DNA of 64,000 nucleotides from Azospirillum sp. 412522 (GTDB lineage: Bacteria > Pseudomonadota > Alphaproteobacteria > Azospirillales > Azospirillaceae). Made by a program: the position numbers and the translations under genes. Shown here one piece after another: positions 27,820 through 36,048 of the stretch; within the stretch, counting starts at the first letter, position 1, and every line of letters starts with the position of its first letter. The notes under the pieces were generated by a model. That model was not told the DNA's origin. It was given only the letters and a program-made list of their open reading frames with translations, and made no database searches. The DNA lies in contig NZ_RWIJ01000002.1 in assembly GCF_019805165.1 (NCBI RefSeq), forward strand, positions 372,001 through 436,000. Direction: 5' to 3'.

Positions 27820-29460
27820 TCAGCTCCGCCCGTAGCGCTCCATTCCGCCGCCGCGGGCCGGACCGGCGGTGGGATCGACGTCGTCGGGAATGTCGGCGAT
27901 CAGGGTATGGGTGGTCAGCACCAGCTTGGCGACAGACACCGCGTTCAGCAAGGCCAGCGTGGTGACCCTGACCGGATCGATGATCCCGGCGGCGAACAGG
28001 TCGCCGAACCGGCCGGTGCGGGCATCGAAGCCGGAGCCGTCGGGAAGCGTGGCGACGCGCACGGCGACGTCGGCCCCGTCCAGCCCGCCATTCTCCGCGA
28101 TGCAGATCAGGGGCTGCACCATCGCCCGCTGCACCAGCTTCACCCCCGCACGTTCCCCCTCGTCCACATCCCCGGCCAGCCGGTCGAGCAGGGGGGCGAC
28201 GCGGGCCAACGCCGTGCCGCCGCCGGGGACCACCCCGTCGGCCAGCGCCGCGCGGGCGGCGGCGAGCGAATCCTCCAGCAGCTGGGCGGTGCGCTTCTGC
28301 TCCACCGGGGTGGCGCCGCCGACCTCGATCAGGGCGGTGCCGTGCGTCAGCTTCGCCAGCCGCTGGGACAGCTTGTCCCGTTCGATGTTGGGGGGAGCTT
28401 CCTCCCACTGGCGCTGCACCAGGGCGCGGCGGGCCGCCAGCGCGTCCGGATTGCCATGGCCGCGCAGGATGGCGGTGCGGCCGGCCGACACCTCGATGCG
28501 GTCGGCGCCCCCCAGATCCTCCGCCGCCACGCTGTCGAGGCGCCCGCCCAGCTCGCGGGCGATCACCCGCCCCCCGGTCAGGATCGCGATGTCCTCCATC
28601 GTCGCCTGACGCCAGTGGCCGAATTCCGGCGGATTGATCGCCACCACGGTGGCGCGCCCGTCGCGGCGCATCGCCATCAGCGCCGCCACCACCTCCGGCG
28701 CCACGCTTTCGGCAATGATGAGCAACGGGCGGTGTCCGGCGGCGATGCGGTCGACCAGACGCAGAATCGGTTCCGGATCGCCGATCTTGTGGTCGGTCAT
28801 CAGGATGTAGGGCCGCTCCAGCACCGCGGCCTGGCCGGTCGGTTCGGTCGCCATGTGATGGGACAGGAAACCGCGGTCCAGGACCATGCCCTCCAGCACA
28901 TGCAGCGCGGTCGGCGCGCCCGGCTGGCCGTACTCGATGTCGATCACTCCCTCGGTTCCGACCCGGCGCAGGGCGTCGGCCACCAGCCGGCCGAGCGTAG
29001 GATCGGTCGCGGCGACGGTCGCCACCTGTTCCAGCCGGGCATGGCTCTCCAATGGCCGGGCCGTCTGGCGCAGCCGATCGACGACGAAGCCGCAGGCGCG
29101 TTCCATCCCCTCCACCAGCTCGACCGAACCGTGGCCGTCGGCGAGCACGGCGACGCCGTCCTGGATCAGGGCATCGGCCAGCACGGTGGCGGTGGTGGTG
29201 CCGTCGCCGGCCACGTCATTGGTCTGTTTCGAAACCTCGCGTACCACCTGGGCGCCCATATTCTCGAAACGGCAGGGCAGCTCGATCTCGGCGGCGATGC
29301 TGACGCCGTCGCGCGAGATCATCGGCGTGCCGATGGGGCGGTCGATGATGGCGTTGGTTCCCTTCGGCCCCAGCGTGCCGCGCACCGCCAGCGCCAGCTT
29401 GCCAACCCCGCGGGCAAGCGCGGCCCGCGCCTCGGCACGGTGCAGCATCATCTTCGGCAT
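27820..29460 (-). CDS. GroEL-like chaperonin dedicated to the di-iron monooxygenase
   Basis: A 546-residue chaperonin of normal GroEL length. The ATPase motif AGDGTTTATVLA has the catalytic D86 and the second site keeps LEDSL near 395. It is clearly diverged: VQRQWEEAPPNIERDKLSQRLAKL replaces the usual apical/intermediate wording, and the GGM-rich tail is reduced to GGGMERYGRS. No groES gene is adjacent. In mycobacteria the homologous MimG chaperonin is required to fold the MimABCD large subunit. Its position after the coupling-protein gene, on the same strand, supports the same job. It could have a separate promoter, since a 171-base gap with a repeat separates it from that gene. Confidence 0.9.
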   Translation of the reverse strand: MPKMMLHRAEARAALARGVGKLALAVRGTLGPKGTNAIIDRPIGTPMISRDGVSIAAEIELPCRFENMGAQVVREVSKQTNDVAGDGTTTATVLADALIQDGVAVLADGHGSVELVEGMERACGFVVDRLRQTARPLESHARLEQVATVAATDPTLGRLVADALRRVGTEGVIDIEYGQPGAPTALHVLEGMVLDRGFLSHHMATEPTGQAAVLERPYILMTDHKIGDPEPILRLVDRIAAGHRPLLIIAESVAPEVVAALMAMRRDGRATVVAINPPEFGHWRQATMEDIAILTGGRVIARELGGRLDSVAAEDLGGADRIEVSAGRTAILRGHGNPDALAARRALVQRQWEEAPPNIERDKLSQRLAKLTHGTALIEVGGATPVEQKRTAQLLEDSLAAARAALADGVVPGGGTALARVAPLLDRLAGDVDEGERAGVKLVQRAMVQPLICIAENGGLDGADVAVRVATLPDGSGFDARTGRFGDLFAAGIIDPVRVTTLALLNAVSVAKLVLTTHTLIADIPDDVDPTAGPARGGGMERYGRS

Positions 29461-29504
29461 GGCGTCCTTCCCTCCCAGTCTTGATTTTATGGATTTGAAA
29501 AAGG

Positions 29505-29620
29505 TCCCCTCTCCCCCCCGGGGAGAGGGTTAGGGTGAGGGGGGCGCACTGCGTGCCTGACCCGAGAATCCACGCTATGCATCCCCCTCACCCCGGCCCT
29601 CTCCCCAGGGGGGAGAGGGA
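29505..29620. repeat. GC-rich nested inverted repeat inside the monooxygenase operon
   Basis: A stretch with CCCCTCTCCCCCCC / GGGGAGAGGG near 29507-29529 and GGTGAGGGGG (29534 onward) answered by CCCCCTCACC (29583 onward) and then CCCTCTCCCC / GGGGGGAGAGGG (29597-29619). The outer arms CCCTCACC and GGTGAGGG and two inner hairpins form a fold of about 115 bases. This wording recurs as a dispersed intergenic repeat in many high-GC bacteria. It separates the coupling-protein gene from the chaperonin gene and may set the ratio of their transcripts. Confidence 0.72.
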
Positions 29621-29631
29621 GATCTCACGCA

Positions 29632-29988
29632 TCATTCATAGGCCAACGCGTCATCCATGTTGCCGAAGAGGACGACGGTGTCCTCGTCGATCATGACCAT
29701 GCGGCCATAGTGGGTGGAGGTGGAGATCTCGAACAGGTGCGGGGTCATCTCGCGGCCCAGCGCCTCACCGATCTCGCTCATCCTGAACTCGATCTTGCCC
29801 TCGCCGTCGATGCGGATCATCGCCGGCAGGTAGGTGACGGTGATGCCGGGCTTGCTCTCCATCACCTCGGCGATGCAGCGCGCCTCGACGCTGTCGTTCA
29901 TCGTCACGCCGCACTGGTGCGAGATGGTGCCGTCCTGGGTGATGTCCTTCAGCGGCTTGAAAAGCTGCTGCACGGTGGTGACGCTCAT
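29632..29988 (-). CDS. prmD: Di-iron monooxygenase coupling/effector protein
   Basis: A 118-residue MmoB/DmpM-family protein. It carries no cofactor and binds the hydroxylase to tune electron transfer and substrate access. The core (HQCGVTMNDSVEARCIAEVMESKPG, then TYLPAMIRIDGEGKIEF) matches the family fold. The start at 29988 (MSVTTVQQ) follows GAGGACAAG; the frame is open a further 13 codons into the preceding gene. It is the fourth gene of the set large subunit, reductase, small subunit, coupling protein, the order seen in actinobacterial prm and mim clusters. Confidence 0.9.
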   Translation of the reverse strand: MSVTTVQQLFKPLKDITQDGTISHQCGVTMNDSVEARCIAEVMESKPGITVTYLPAMIRIDGEGKIEFRMSEIGEALGREMTPHLFEISTSTHYGRMVMIDEDTVVLFGNMDDALAYE

Positions 29989-30023
29989 GGTCTTGTCCTC
30001 TTGTGGCGGAGATGCGGGAAGGA

Positions 30024-31151
30024 TCACTCGGCCGCGGCATCAGTGACTGCGGCGGCCGGCTGCCCGACCTCGACCGGCGGCAGGGCCGGCAGGTCGGCGT
30101 CGATACCGATCTCGCGCCCTATGGCGGCGACGCGCCCGCGCGCCCGCTCGAAGGCCTCCGCGAAGCTCGCCGCCTTGACCCTGGGCAGTGACCACAGCGG
30201 CTGAAGCTGCAACGCCGCCTTCACCGCCAGCCCGCCATGGTGGGTGAACCAGCTCTGCAGCATGGTGCGGTTGTCCTCGCCATGGGCCGGATCGCGCAGC
30301 AGCAGGGCGAACAGCTCCACCGCATTGGCGAGGTTCCGTTCATAGTCGGCCTCGGCCGCCGAGATGACCGACGGGGTGGAGAAGTCGTTCTGCGCCGCGG
30401 CGACCTGCATGACGAAGCCGCTGCGGAACAGCTCGCCCACCAACGGTTCGAAGACGAGGTTGACGGCGAAATACTGCTCCAGGAAGTCGGTGGCGGCGCG
30501 GATATGCTCCACCGCCTCGCGGCAGGGCTGCCAGATCGGGTCGTCCAGCCAGTGCGCCTTGCCGGCGTCCAGGTCGAAATTCCCGATGTCGCTGCCGACC
30601 TCGGCCAGATAGAGCGTCAGATCCTGGGCGAAGCGCAGCTTGTAGGAGGCGTTGGTCAGGATGGCGTTGTTGACCATCTGGGTGTAGCCGTAGCGCTGCG
30701 CCCGCATCAGCGCGGTGCCCAGGCCATATTCGGCATGCTTGAAGGCGCCGACATGGTTCTGGAGCACGGCGACCCAGGCCCTGTCGAAGCGCTGGGGGGC
30801 ACCGGCGCGCCGTGCGTTCTCCACCACGTTCTGGATCATGCCGACGATGGTGGACTGGCGCTGGTAATGGGTGCGTTCCCATTCCTGGTCGGGCGCACGG
30901 TAGCCGTGCCAGTCCGTGCATTTGAGCGCGGTCCAGTCCTTGGAATATGTGGGCGTGCCGTCGCCGAAGGAGATGATCCAGTTCTGGAGCAGATAGCGTT
31001 CCGGATCGGGCTGGACATCGACCGTCACGTCCTCGTAATGGGTTGCCTTGCGGCCCTTCGGTTCGAAGTAGTTGTAGCGGCGGCTGTCGGAACCGGGAAA
31101 GACCTTGGCCCCGGCGGCGGCAGAGGCGGCTATGGTTTCCTGCATGGTCAT
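30024..31151 (-). CDS. prmC: Di-iron monooxygenase hydroxylase, small (beta) subunit
   Basis: A 375-residue helical subunit of the hydroxylase. It shares the ferritin-like fold of the alpha subunit but has no iron ligands; HYQRQSTIVGMIQNVVENARR and WVAVLQNHVGAFKHAEYGLGTALMRAQRYG match beta subunits of propane/methane-type monooxygenases. GGGAGGAACGACG precedes the ATG at 31151. It lies 32 bases after the reductase gene and 35 before the coupling-protein start, on one strand. It forms the (alpha-beta)2 core with the large subunit. Confidence 0.9.
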   Translation of the reverse strand: MTMQETIAASAAAGAKVFPGSDSRRYNYFEPKGRKATHYEDVTVDVQPDPERYLLQNWIISFGDGTPTYSKDWTALKCTDWHGYRAPDQEWERTHYQRQSTIVGMIQNVVENARRAGAPQRFDRAWVAVLQNHVGAFKHAEYGLGTALMRAQRYGYTQMVNNAILTNASYKLRFAQDLTLYLAEVGSDIGNFDLDAGKAHWLDDPIWQPCREAVEHIRAATDFLEQYFAVNLVFEPLVGELFRSGFVMQVAAAQNDFSTPSVISAAEADYERNLANAVELFALLLRDPAHGEDNRTMLQSWFTHHGGLAVKAALQLQPLWSLPRVKAASFAEAFERARGRVAAIGREIGIDADLPALPPVEVGQPAAAVTDAAAE

Positions 31152-31183
31152 CGTCGTTCCTCCCGTGTTTGCAAAAGCCCCGG

Positions 31184-32242
31184 TCAGCGGGTGGCGGGGG
31201 TGAATTTGTCGAAGTAGACGCGTGCGGAATCGACGCCGGCCATCTGCAGGACCGGCAGCACCGCGTCGATCATCGGCGGCGGCCCGCAGGAGAAGACGTC
31301 GGCCTCCTCCACCTCATCCATGCCGGACAGGTGCCGGCGCAGCACCTCGTGGATGAAGCCGGTCTCGCCGGTCCAGCCGTCGCCCTCCTCGGCATGCGAC
31401 AGGGCGGGAATGAAGGCGAAGTCCGGCAGGCTGCGGGCGAATTCCTCGAACAGGTCGAGGTGGAACAGGTCGCGTCGGCTGCGGGCGCCGTAGAAGAGCC
31501 GCACCGGCCGCGTCTCACCGCTGGCGGCCTGATCGCGCAGGATCGACAGCAGCGGCGCCATGCCCGACCCGCCGCCGACCAGGATCATCGGCCCCTCCCG
31601 CCCTTCGCGGCGGAAGCAGGTCCCGTAAGGGCCGCGGACGCTCACCCGGTCGCCGACCGACAGGCCGCCGTCCAGCTGGCGGGAGAAGGCCCCGTCCGGG
31701 TATTTCTTGATGATGAACTCCAGCCGGCTGCCGTCGGCCGGCGGGTTCCCCATCGAGAAGGAGCGCGTCAGGCCGATGCCGGGCAGCGTGATGTCGACAT
31801 ACTGGCCGGCCCAGAACTTCATAGGCTGGTCGAGGTCCAGCGCGATGGCGACGATGTCGTGGGTCAGCGGCTCCACCGCCGCCAGCCGCGCGTTGAAGTC
31901 CTTCACCGGGATGGAGCGGGACAGCAGATCCTCGTCGTAGTTCAGCAGTTCCACCGCCACGTCGCTGTAGGCCAGCGAGCGGCAGAGCAGGATGTGGTTG
32001 CTGTCGCGCTCCGGATCGGAGAGCGCGAAGGTGGAGTATTTCAGCATCTCCACGTCGCCGTCGATCAGCAGGCATTTGCAGGCGGAGCATTGCCCCTCCT
32101 TGCAGCCATGCATCAGCGAGACGCCCTGGCGGAAGGCCGCGTCGAGGATGGTTTCCCCTTCCGCGACCTCCATTTCGATGCCGACCGGCTCAAGCCGCAC
32201 CGTGTGGACGGCCGGGCTGTTCTGTAGCGCTTGTGCGGTCAT
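31184..32242 (-). CDS. prmB: Di-iron monooxygenase NADH reductase
   Basis: A 352-residue reductase. An N-terminal plant-type ferredoxin domain has C47-x4-C52-x2-C55-x31-C87; then a FAD domain with RSFSMGNPP and an NAD domain with VGGGSGMAPLLSIL and SCGPPPMID. Domain order is that of MmoC/PrmB reductases (2Fe-2S first), the reverse of the VanB-like protein at 10307. It moves electrons from NADH to the di-iron site. A gap of 105 bases separates it from the large-subunit gene. Confidence 0.92.
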   Translation of the reverse strand: MTAQALQNSPAVHTVRLEPVGIEMEVAEGETILDAAFRQGVSLMHGCKEGQCSACKCLLIDGDVEMLKYSTFALSDPERDSNHILLCRSLAYSDVAVELLNYDEDLLSRSIPVKDFNARLAAVEPLTHDIVAIALDLDQPMKFWAGQYVDITLPGIGLTRSFSMGNPPADGSRLEFIIKKYPDGAFSRQLDGGLSVGDRVSVRGPYGTCFRREGREGPMILVGGGSGMAPLLSILRDQAASGETRPVRLFYGARSRRDLFHLDLFEEFARSLPDFAFIPALSHAEEGDGWTGETGFIHEVLRRHLSGMDEVEEADVFSCGPPPMIDAVLPVLQMAGVDSARVYFDKFTPATR

Positions 32243-32347
32243 GGTCTGTCGATCTCCGCGGTGATGTCCGCAGGGGTTCCCGTTCCCCCTCTCCAGCCGT
32301 AAAGGGGGGCCGGAAAGGGGGTCGGGCCCGAGTGAATGGGCGGGGAA

Positions 32348-34012
32348 TCAGACCCGGCGGATCTTGAAGCCCTTGCGGTATTCCTCGACATGCGCCTGAC
32401 GCTGTTGCGGCGTCATTTCGCGCAGCGCCAGCAGCGGGCTGCGGATGGTGTGGCCGCGCACATGGTCCAGCGTCCACATGTCCTTCTCCTCGAAGGACAG
32501 GTGCGGCTGGGCGATCAGCGTCTTTCCGTCGGGACGGACGAAGCCCATGTCCTGGATGGCGTCGGCGAGGTCCCAGCCATCATAGACCTCCTCCCACTGG
32601 CGCCGGCCGGAGAAGCGGCCCATCGCCGGGGTCGGACGCCCCTGGTATTCGGCGGCGAAAGCTTCCTTGTGGGTCCAGCGGTCGACCTCGGAGGCGTAGG
32701 TGAACAGCTCGCCGTCGACCTCGTCGGTCGTGAAATCCTCGCGGATGACGCAGGGCACCAGGCTCGACCAGCAGCGGTGCGGATAGACGTAGCCGGTGTC
32801 GGCGAAGGTGATCGGCACGCTGCCGGGCTTGCTGAGCTTGGCGTAGTTTTCCCACCAGATGCCGAACTCGTCGTACCAGCCCGGATACTTGCTCTCGAAC
32901 CATTCGAAGTCGCGTTCGGTCATCGCCTCGATGCGCCAGAAATTGGCCCACCAGCCGGCCGAGAAGAACTGGGCGATCTTGTGGACGTAGTTTTTCTTGA
33001 CGATGCTGTCGAAGGCTTCGTGGACGTCGTCATGGTGGATCTTGATGCCGTACTTCTCCAGCGGCAGCAGGTAGGTGCGGTAGTAATCCTCGAAGATCCA
33101 GCGGTGCCAAAGCTCGGCGTAGGATTCCTTGTTCTTGTCGCGGTGCTTGGTGCCGTACTCGATGATCGTGCCGATGGCGGCGTCGACGATCATGTGGTTC
33201 TGCCAGAAGGAATAGCGGATGTCGCGTTCCAGCAGCAGGTGGTTGTCCGGCTCCTTCAGCACCGACATCAGCATGGAATGGCCGTTGCCGATGTGGCGGG
33301 ACTCGTCGCTCTGCACCGACAGGAACACGGTGGGCAGGGCATAGTCGCCGTTGCGCGCCGCCTCCGACGGCATGGCGACGAACAGCGTGTTGGTGAAGGC
33401 GGTCTCCGCCACGACCTGGAGGTAGATGTTCGAGGCGGTGATGGCGTCGCCGGTCAGGAAGGCTTCACCGAACTGCCGGCCGATGGTGGTGGCGTAGCAT
33501 TTGCCGAACGCCTTCTCGGTGATGTCGAAGCCGGCCGGGTCGATGTAGTTCTCCATGTACCATTTCTTGAGGTTCATCTGGATCGTCGAGTGCCGGAACT
33601 CGTCGATCATCTGCATGGTGAAGCCGGTGCGCAGATCGTCGCCCGGCGCCAGCTGGCCCAGCGTCGCCATCGACCGCGCCGCCGAGATTTCCGGGAAGGG
33701 GATGATCGCCAGGAACAGCTTCATCCACTCGATCCAGCGCGGCTCGACATTGCGGAACATGTCGCCGCGCAACGCTGCGTCCAGCGCGCCGTAGACGCGG
33801 TTGTCCTTCTCCTCCTGCATCGGGAAGTAGGAGCGCAGGACCTGCTTCATCGGGTCGCGCGGCGCCTTGGAGATCTTGTAGTCGGTCGGGAAGCTCATCG
33901 CTTCCTTGACGTAGGACGGCGTCCAGCCGAGATCGGCGACGCGGCGGGCCGCCTCGGTGATGCCGATGCCCTTCTGGCTGGTGATCTTGTTCAGCGTCAA
34001 TCCATCCGGCAT
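32348..34012 (-). CDS. prmA: Soluble di-iron monooxygenase hydroxylase, large (alpha) subunit
   Basis: A 554-residue catalytic subunit. With the start at 34012 the six iron ligands are E108, E138 and H141 (DEFRH), E203, E237 and H240 (DESRH). The distances 30, 65 and 34 between the four glutamates equal those of soluble methane monooxygenase (E114, E144, E209, E243). Context and gene order match the group-5 propane/acetone monooxygenases (Prm/Mim), which form 2-propanol from propane and acetol from acetone; phenol is also a known substrate in the group. GGGGAGAG lies 6 bases before the chosen ATG; the frame is open 20 codons further, to 34072, without a ribosome site. It is read from the sigma-54 promoter at 34229-34243. 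Confidence 0.92.
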   Translation of the reverse strand: MPDGLTLNKITSQKGIGITEAARRVADLGWTPSYVKEAMSFPTDYKISKAPRDPMKQVLRSYFPMQEEKDNRVYGALDAALRGDMFRNVEPRWIEWMKLFLAIIPFPEISAARSMATLGQLAPGDDLRTGFTMQMIDEFRHSTIQMNLKKWYMENYIDPAGFDITEKAFGKCYATTIGRQFGEAFLTGDAITASNIYLQVVAETAFTNTLFVAMPSEAARNGDYALPTVFLSVQSDESRHIGNGHSMLMSVLKEPDNHLLLERDIRYSFWQNHMIVDAAIGTIIEYGTKHRDKNKESYAELWHRWIFEDYYRTYLLPLEKYGIKIHHDDVHEAFDSIVKKNYVHKIAQFFSAGWWANFWRIEAMTERDFEWFESKYPGWYDEFGIWWENYAKLSKPGSVPITFADTGYVYPHRCWSSLVPCVIREDFTTDEVDGELFTYASEVDRWTHKEAFAAEYQGRPTPAMGRFSGRRQWEEVYDGWDLADAIQDMGFVRPDGKTLIAQPHLSFEEKDMWTLDHVRGHTIRSPLLALREMTPQQRQAHVEEYRKGFKIRRV

Positions 34013-34228
34013 GTCGTCTCTCCCCATGATTTTGATGATGTTGATCCGGGCCTGAAGGATCGCGTCGGCCACGCGTGCCGGCCATGTCCGCTGGATGACG
34101 GGACACCGGCAGGTTCAAGGGCGGGATCGGCCGGACCGGGGCCGCGCAACAGCGCGGCGATGAAGGTCCGCAGCTTCAGGCCGTTTGCGACCGCCGAACC
34201 GGGACGGCTGCAATGCCCACCCCATAAA

Positions 34229-34243
34229 GCAACCAGCGTGCCA
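34229..34243 (-). promoter_or_regulatory. Sigma-54 (-24/-12) promoter of the prmABCD arm
   Basis: On the minus strand the sequence is TGGCAC-GCTGG-TTGC followed by TTTA, a perfect match to the consensus TGGCACG-N4-TTGCW with the exact spacing. It lies about 217 bases before the prmA start and faces it. Confidence 0.88.
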
Positions 34244-34296
34244 GAGCGCCGCGCCCTGCCGGATGAGTGATTTTAAAGATGATCTGTACAGCGTAC

Positions 34297-34356
34297 TGTC
34301 TCAGTATGGGACGATCTGTCGCACCCCCGCTGTCCCAAAATGAAACAGTTGGGACA
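34297..34356. promoter_or_regulatory. Putative enhancer (upstream activating) sites for the AcoR-type activator
   Basis: A perfect inverted repeat TGTCCCAA (34331-34338) / TTGGGACA (34349-34356) with a 10-base spacer, and an imperfect one TGTCTCA (34297-34303) / TGGGACG (34307-34313), plus a lone TGTCGCA at 34317-34323. These lie 54-113 bases behind the minus-strand promoter and 65-124 bases behind the plus-strand promoter, the usual distance for sigma-54 enhancers. Binding by the activator encoded at 25492 is inference. Confidence 0.7.
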
Positions 34357-34420
34357 ACAGGTCGCCACGACGCCGCGCGGGACCGGCCCCAGCCCTTGTC
34401 CGAAGCGGTTTTCCGCAGCG

Positions 34421-34435
34421 TGGCATGCCCCTTGC
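34421..34435 (+). promoter_or_regulatory. Sigma-54 (-24/-12) promoter of the cytochrome-GMC arm
   Basis: TGGCAT-GCCCC-TTGC followed by T matches the consensus TGGCAYG-N4-TTGCW with correct spacing. It lies 88 bases before the cytochrome c start and points towards it. Confidence 0.8.
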
Positions 34436-34522
34436 TCTATCCGGTCGATGGCGCTTCACCGGCTGGTCCGATGTGTCGGCGCCCGAAGGCTTCGGCCGAG
34501 ATTTCGGGAGGATTTTCAAACG

Positions 34523-34927
34523 ATGAGGCTTGCGATGCACGCGAGGATGTCGCCGCACCGCTGGGTGATGTTGCTGCTCCTTCTGTCCATGCCCTTCTCG
34601 CCCTTCACGCGGAAATCCGCGGCGGCGGATGGCGAGACGCTGTTCCGCCAGCAATGCGGGACCTGCCATTCGGTGAAGAAGGACGACGGGCCGCGCGCCG
34701 GGCCGCCGCTCTACGGCGTCATCGGCCGCAAGGCCGGCAGCGTCAACGGCTTCGACTATTCCGATGCGCTGCGCGGTGCCGGCTTCGCCTGGGACGCCGG
34801 GCATCTGGATCACTGGCTGACCAACTCCAACCAGTTCGTTCCCGGCAGCTACATGAACTACCACCAGGACGACGACAGCGTCCGCAGGAGCATCGTCCAG
34901 TTCCTGGAAACCAACGCCAAACAGTAA
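34523..34927 (+). CDS. Secreted class I c-type cytochrome
   Basis: A 134-residue protein with an N-terminal signal peptide (helix MLLLLLSMPFSPF, cleavage near SAAA at residue 35) and one haem site, C45-G-T-C48-H49. The distal methionine is probably M111 in PGSYMNY. GPPLYGVIGRKAGSV and DALRGAGFAWD are typical of mitochondrial-like c550/c2 cytochromes. It would carry electrons in the periplasm from the GMC dehydrogenase two genes downstream to an oxidase. The ATG at 34523 follows GGGAGGA at some distance; ATG at 34535 or 34547 is also possible. Confidence 0.85.
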   Translation: MRLAMHARMSPHRWVMLLLLLSMPFSPFTRKSAAADGETLFRQQCGTCHSVKKDDGPRAGPPLYGVIGRKAGSVNGFDYSDALRGAGFAWDAGHLDHWLTNSNQFVPGSYMNYHQDDDSVRRSIVQFLETNAKQ

Positions 34928-34974
34928 CGCCCTTCTTCAACGGCATTGTGGGCAACGACCTCATGGGAAGCACC

Positions 34975-35370
34975 ATGGCCAAGATCATCCACATGATGGT
35001 GCGAGTCCTCGACGAACAGCGGTCGCTGGACTTCTACGCCAAGGCCTTCGGGCTGGAACCGGCCGAACGGCTGGGATTCGACGGCTTCACGCTGATCTAC
35101 CTGCGCAACGCCGAAAACGACATGGAGCTGGAGCTGACCGTCAACCACGACCGCACGGCGCCCTACACCCATGGCGACGGCTACGGCCACATGGCGGTGG
35201 CGGTGGACGACCTGGACGGCGAGCACGCCCGGCTGTCGGCCCTGGGCTTCCCGGTGACCCCGGTGAAGGAGTTCGCCCCCGGCGGCACCCTGCTGGCCCG
35301 CTTCTTCTTCGTCACCGATCCGGACGGCTACAAGACCGAGGTCCTGCAACGCCACGGCCGCTACCGGTGA
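34975..35370 (+). CDS. gloA: Lactoylglutathione lyase (glyoxalase I)
   Basis: A 131-residue VOC-fold enzyme that isomerises the methylglyoxal-glutathione hemithioacetal to S-lactoylglutathione in the cytoplasm. The four metal ligands are where E. coli GloA has them: H6, E53 (LELTVN), H72 (YGHMAV) and E122 (YKTEV). Placed between a cytochrome and a dehydrogenase subunit gene behind a sigma-54 promoter, it suggests that the pathway makes methylglyoxal, as expected for acetone oxidised through acetol. An in-frame ATG at 34963 is an alternative start; the chosen one gives the canonical MAKIIHMMVRV. Confidence 0.9.
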   Translation: MAKIIHMMVRVLDEQRSLDFYAKAFGLEPAERLGFDGFTLIYLRNAENDMELELTVNHDRTAPYTHGDGYGHMAVAVDDLDGEHARLSALGFPVTPVKEFAPGGTLLARFFFVTDPDGYKTEVLQRHGRYR

Positions 35371-35417
35371 CTTCAGCATCAAGAACAACCAAACCACATG
35401 GGAAGGAGACGTCGATC

Positions 35418-35972
35418 ATGCGCGTTCTCGACAAACGGACACGGCTCAACAGGCGGAATTTCCTGAAGACCTCCGCCGCGTCGGTGGCGGCGGCTGGCGC
35501 GGTTTCCGGCGGCATGGTGACGATTGGCGCGACCCCGGCCTGGGCCGAGGGACTGACCGCCATCAAGCCCGACGCTGCCAAGACCCTGCTGGTGATGGTG
35601 CGCGACCTCTATCCGCACGACCGGCTGGGCGACACCTATTACGAGAAGGCGCTGGCATCGATGGACCAGGAGGCGGCGAAGGACGCCACCCTGGCGGGCC
35701 AGCTCAACGAAGGGGCGGTGGCGCTGGATGCCGCCGCGCGCAAGCTGCGCAACACACCCTACGCCGCGATCAAGGCCGAGGGGGACCGCGTCGCGGTGCT
35801 GAAATCCATCGAGACCACGCCTTTCTTCCGCAAGGTCCGCGGCGACATGGTGGTCGCCCTCTACAACCAGCCGGAAGTGTGGGCGAAGCTCGGCTACGAA
35901 GGGGCGTCGGCCGAATATGGCGGCTACATCCACCGCGGCTTCGACGATCTGGACTGGATCAAGGACGCCTGA
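35418..35972 (+). CDS. Tat-signal small subunit of a GMC dehydrogenase (gluconate 2-dehydrogenase subunit 3 type)
   Basis: A 184-residue protein with a twin-arginine signal (R12-R13 in RLNRRNFLKTSA, cleavage after AWA near residue 43). The rest (LLVMVRDLYPHDRLGDTYYEKAL, GYEGASAEYGGYIHRGFDDLDWI) matches the gluconate 2-dehydrogenase subunit 3 family, the gamma subunit of membrane-bound FAD sugar and alcohol dehydrogenases. The catalytic subunit lacks a signal and is exported bound to this one. GGAAGGAGACG precedes the ATG. It lies 76 bases before the GMC gene. Confidence 0.88.
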   Translation: MRVLDKRTRLNRRNFLKTSAASVAAAGAVSGGMVTIGATPAWAEGLTAIKPDAAKTLLVMVRDLYPHDRLGDTYYEKALASMDQEAAKDATLAGQLNEGAVALDAAARKLRNTPYAAIKAEGDRVAVLKSIETTPFFRKVRGDMVVALYNQPEVWAKLGYEGASAEYGGYIHRGFDDLDWIKDA

Positions 35973-36048
35973 CGGCCCCCCGGCTCGCATCAATGCTTGC
36001 CGCACTGAACGCCCACCGAATGCCCGAAAAAATGGGGAGGACCGAGAC

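Larger units (their letters stand above)
34013..34522. promoter_or_regulatory. Divergent control region of the monooxygenase and dehydrogenase arms
   Basis: A 510-base stretch with no credible gene. It holds a minus-strand sigma-54 promoter (34229-34243), a plus-strand sigma-54 promoter (34421-34435) and, between them, inverted repeats of TGTCNCA (34297-34356). An AT-rich patch at 34265-34290 could bend or bind IHF, though no clear IHF consensus is seen. Expected leaders are about 205 bases before prmA and about 75 bases before the cytochrome gene; the long prmA leader shows no obvious riboswitch or hairpin. Confidence 0.8.

Noticed and set aside
34013..34072. Extension of prmA to an ATG at 34072
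   Set aside because: No ribosome site precedes it, while GGGGAGAG stands before the ATG at 34012; the extra 20 residues are not expected for the family.
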